Assembly (NCBI GenBank): GCA_009767595.1
Contig: VSDK01028513.1
Location: 385,325 to 449,324, forward strand
Direction of reading: 5' to 3'
Length of the DNA stretch: 64,000 nt
Source: Symbiodinium kawagutii
Taxonomy: Eukaryota; Sar; Dinophyceae; Suessiales; Symbiodiniaceae
In this document: positions 61,786-64,000 of the stretch, piece by piece
Numbering within the stretch: position 1 is the stretch's first letter
How the letters are laid out: each line of letters begins with the position of its first letter
Position numbers and translations under genes: made by a program
The notes under the pieces: model-generated
Told to the model about the DNA's origin: nothing
What the model saw: the letters and a program-made list of their open reading frames with translations, nothing else
Databases searched by the model: none

Positions 61786-62314
61786 TGTATATAACAAGTA
61801 GTTCATAAGTAGTTGTTTAACTATTGTTGTTGGTGATTTTTCAATATGATCAGCCATGATCAATTCACCATAGCGAACCATAGAAAAATGGGTGTGTTTT
61901 GATCATCACTATGGTCACTTTGGTTACTCCCTCTGGTTCATCAAAAAAAAGCAGCCATTTATGTTCTTACTGTGGACAGCTTTACCGTCAACATTGTGAC
62001 ATCGGGGTGCAAGGGGTTGCCATTGTCCCAGCGCTGGTTCATTTCGGATGGCTGTTTTTTATGCACTACCCGGTATGTAGTCAATAAGTAGTAAACAATT
62101 AAACACCAGTTAATACTTAATTAGTTCATAATAAAACAAAGTATTAATCAAACAAATTCATGAAACTAAAGTATTTGATGATCAACCTATGTGAGAAAAC
62201 ATATGGGGCTAATACTACTTCATAATCAAAAACCATAGCTTTCGCTCATCAACCAAAGACCCAGGTCAGGTCGATCCCAGAACGCACCACTTCGGCCCGT
62301 CGTTGCCAGGCTGC

Positions 62315-62395
62315 CAAGATCACATTGAAGATGCCCATGGTGACCACCCTCGGCCGTGGCGAAGCCGCCAGCCGGCCGCGACCGCGGGCACGTCT
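62315..62395 (-). CDS. channel-like gene exon, end of last pore helix
   Basis: The minus strand reads RARGRGRLAASPRPRVVTMG and IFNVIL, then a GC donor. VVTMGIFNVIL resembles the end of the S6 helix in dinoflagellate ion-transport-domain proteins (pattern TLGVFNLIIA). The 5' limit is uncertain: GCAG near 62396 or an AG just before GGTGGTCACC (about 62343) could be the acceptor. The arginine-rich part speaks for the later one. It joins ENEAQTAEQ at 58359 in phase 0. Upstream pore and sensor exons would be to the right, mostly outside the window. Confidence 0.5.
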
Positions 62396-62441
62396 GCAAC
62401 GGCTCGGTTGACGCGGATGTGTTGACCATTGAAACCAGCAC

Positions 62442-62549
62442 ATGGTGGTGTTCTAAATAATAGGGGTACCCCCAAATCATCCAATATATGAATTGTTTAT
62501 AGTATTAAACCAACCAGTTTTGGGGTACCCTATTTTGAGAAACCACCAC
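62442..62549. repeat. family A short inverted-repeat element (best copy)
   Basis: Starts ATGGTGGTGTTCTAAATAAT, inner step AGGGGTACCCCCAAATCATC. Ends TTTTGGGGTACCCTATTTTG and AGAAACCACCA. The interior has GTTTATAGTATTAAACCAAC. The arms pair over about 30 bases. Confidence 0.85.
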
Positions 62550-62771
62550 ATAGTTATGTTATTCAGATTGTTTTTTCAATCTGCAATTAGCAAACATAAT
62601 TGTTTTAATCTGCCAACAAAAAGGAGCATTCATTCAACAATGCATAATGATTGAATGAGTTAATATTGAAATCATTCTAAAGCAAATGATCTAGATATTT
62701 AGAACATCTTAATATATGAATATCAATATCAATGACTATCAATCATATAATCAAGGATTCTAAAAAACATT

Positions 62772-62886
62772 TGGTTGTGGGTCAAAACCCTGTACCCCTG
62801 GTTCCCCTATTATTAACCATTGTTTTCCCTATTATTGGTTGGTAAACCCTCCATTGGTTGGTTGGTTTATATTGACCCATAGCCAT
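62772..62886. repeat. family B short inverted-repeat element (best copy)
   Basis: GGTTGTGGGTCAAAACCCTG at one end and TATATTGACCCATAGCCAT at the other, with CCCCTGGTTCCCCTATTATT and TTAACCATTGTTTTCCCTAT between. Confidence 0.8.
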
Positions 62887-63095
62887 TACTAGAAATGAGA
62901 GCCCCAAAGGTGAACACCAACCCGCCATGGCAACCTGTCCGACCAATTGGGAGACCCATGGCTATGCCGTGGGAACCAACCACACCACCACGACTTTCGG
63001 CAGCTCAGCAAGCAAACTCAAGGTGAACAAATTTGCTTCATCATTATTATCTTTTTCTACTTCAGGTAACCGTCCACGAGTCCTCATCAACATAT

Positions 63096-63201
63096 ATGGT
63101 GCGTTCTCAAGCCATACGGGACCCAAAAATGGTTGGTTTGCTTCTATATATTCATAGTTCAAAAAGTAATTAGATGATTTGTATAGGGGGGTAACCGCCA
63201 T
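63096..63201. repeat. family A short inverted-repeat element
   Basis: ATGGTGCGTTCTCAAGCCAT and ATAGGGGGGTAACCGCCAT ends. Interior GGTTGGTTTGCTTCTATATA. Confidence 0.65.
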
Positions 63202-63479
63202 ATCTTGGTTTTTGCAGTTGCTTCGGTCCCGACCCAGGTTGTACATATTTAGTCCATCACTTCAACAGCAATCACTTCAAGGGCTACTAAAGCACTCAAC
63301 GTTACCTGCGAGGGAAAGCGCAACAGCCACTCTTCTGTTGCGGGGTATCCCTATGCTTCCAGTTACCAGTGGGTAACCAACCCCAGTTATAACACTGGTG
63401 GAGACCAGCTGGTTACCTTCTATTGAATCATAACTGGAAGCATAGCTGGTAAGTCTTGTGCATCTCCCCGTAGGCCACT

Positions 63480-63555
63480 CCGGATGTCATCGCTCGGCCC
63501 GAACGCTCCCATCACACGCGCCAGGCTGCATGTAGCTCATCACCTGGGGTAAAAA
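63480..63555 (-). CDS. exon-like segment, possible channel gene exon
   Basis: After CCCCAG the minus strand, in the best frame, reads ATCSLARVMGAFGPSDDIRS and GLRGDAQDL. SLARVMGAF could be part of a voltage-sensor-type helix, but only one arginine is seen, so this is weak. No donor was chosen. Confidence 0.28.
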
Positions 63556-64000
63556 ATGTGCAGGGCACATCAGGGCACCTTTAGAAACACGAAATGTTGA
63601 TGTCCAACTAGGGTAAAATCATGGTAAATGCAAAATCATGGTAAAGGCACGAAAAGAATATGATTTGAACATCACAGGGATGGTAAAAGTTTGGTGACCA
63701 TTTGTGCAAAGCCCTATAGCATGGTGCTTCGTGATGGTTTCTAATGATGTAAATCAGCACAGGGGCGGAAAGGGTGTTGGGCCGAGGCATCATTTTGATC
63801 ACAACGGGTGATGGAAAAATCGATCTGGGCGGTTGGAACAGCTGGGTTTCCAACGTAGAAAAATACCCATGAACCAACCAAGGTATCCCAGCATCCGGGA
63901 TGAACTAGTCTAGTTAACGGTGTGATGATCTTCGACTTTGATCTAACTCTCGATCTCGAACCGTATGGGTTTGTCTGTTAAGGGTGTAAGGAAACAGAAG

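Overview
The window looks like a nuclear scaffold of a dinoflagellate, most likely Symbiodiniaceae or a relative. This is inference. It rests on short exons (about 50-130 nt) separated by kilobase introns with many GC 5' splice sites, a DIRS-like retroelement carrying a cytosine-5 DNA methyltransferase (a combination known from dinoflagellates), a copia-like element of matching style, and one run of 25 N marking a scaffold gap. No bacterial operon, rRNA, tRNA or CRISPR array was seen. Almost everything that can be read as protein lies on the minus strand.

Layout. (1) 1-7764, minus: a Ty1/copia-like retrotransposon (gag, zinc knuckle, aspartic protease, integrase, start of reverse transcriptase) cut by the left window edge and carrying three reading-frame changes. 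(2) 9.4-32.4 kb, minus: a host gene whose exons read as an hnRNP U-like SPRY-domain protein. A candidate first exon lies at 32391 and the SPRY exons run from 25.7 kb down to 9.4 kb. Exon phases agree across four joins. (3) 14.3-20.9 kb, minus: a DIRS-like tyrosine-recombinase retroelement in the intron between SPRY exons 21080-21140 and 12968-13018. Its main ORF has reverse transcriptase, the first part of RNase H, a complete C5 DNA methyltransferase, then the rest of RNase H. A tyrosine recombinase ORF overlaps its end. (4) 32.4-38.1 kb: mostly non-coding, AT-rich. (5) 38.7-45.5 kb: several minus-strand exon-like segments of unknown identity. (6) 49.4-62.4 kb, minus: exons of a second host gene, read as the last transmembrane helix and EF-hand tail of a voltage-gated-cation-channel-like protein.

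The introns and spacers are packed with short (about 70-130 bp) elements with terminal inverted repeats. At least five families recur across the window (called A to E here, plus a possible F). Family A (ends reading TGGTTTCTCAAAAT ... ATTTTGAGAAACCA) and family B (ends TGGCTATGGGTCAATA) are the most frequent. A near-perfect array of an 8-bp unit about 650 bp long lies just downstream (in gene sense) of a channel exon.

The two retroelements and the short inverted-repeat elements probably account for much of the intron length of the two host genes. All exon calls come from reading frames, splice-site dinucleotides and remembered family patterns. No alignment or transcript was available.
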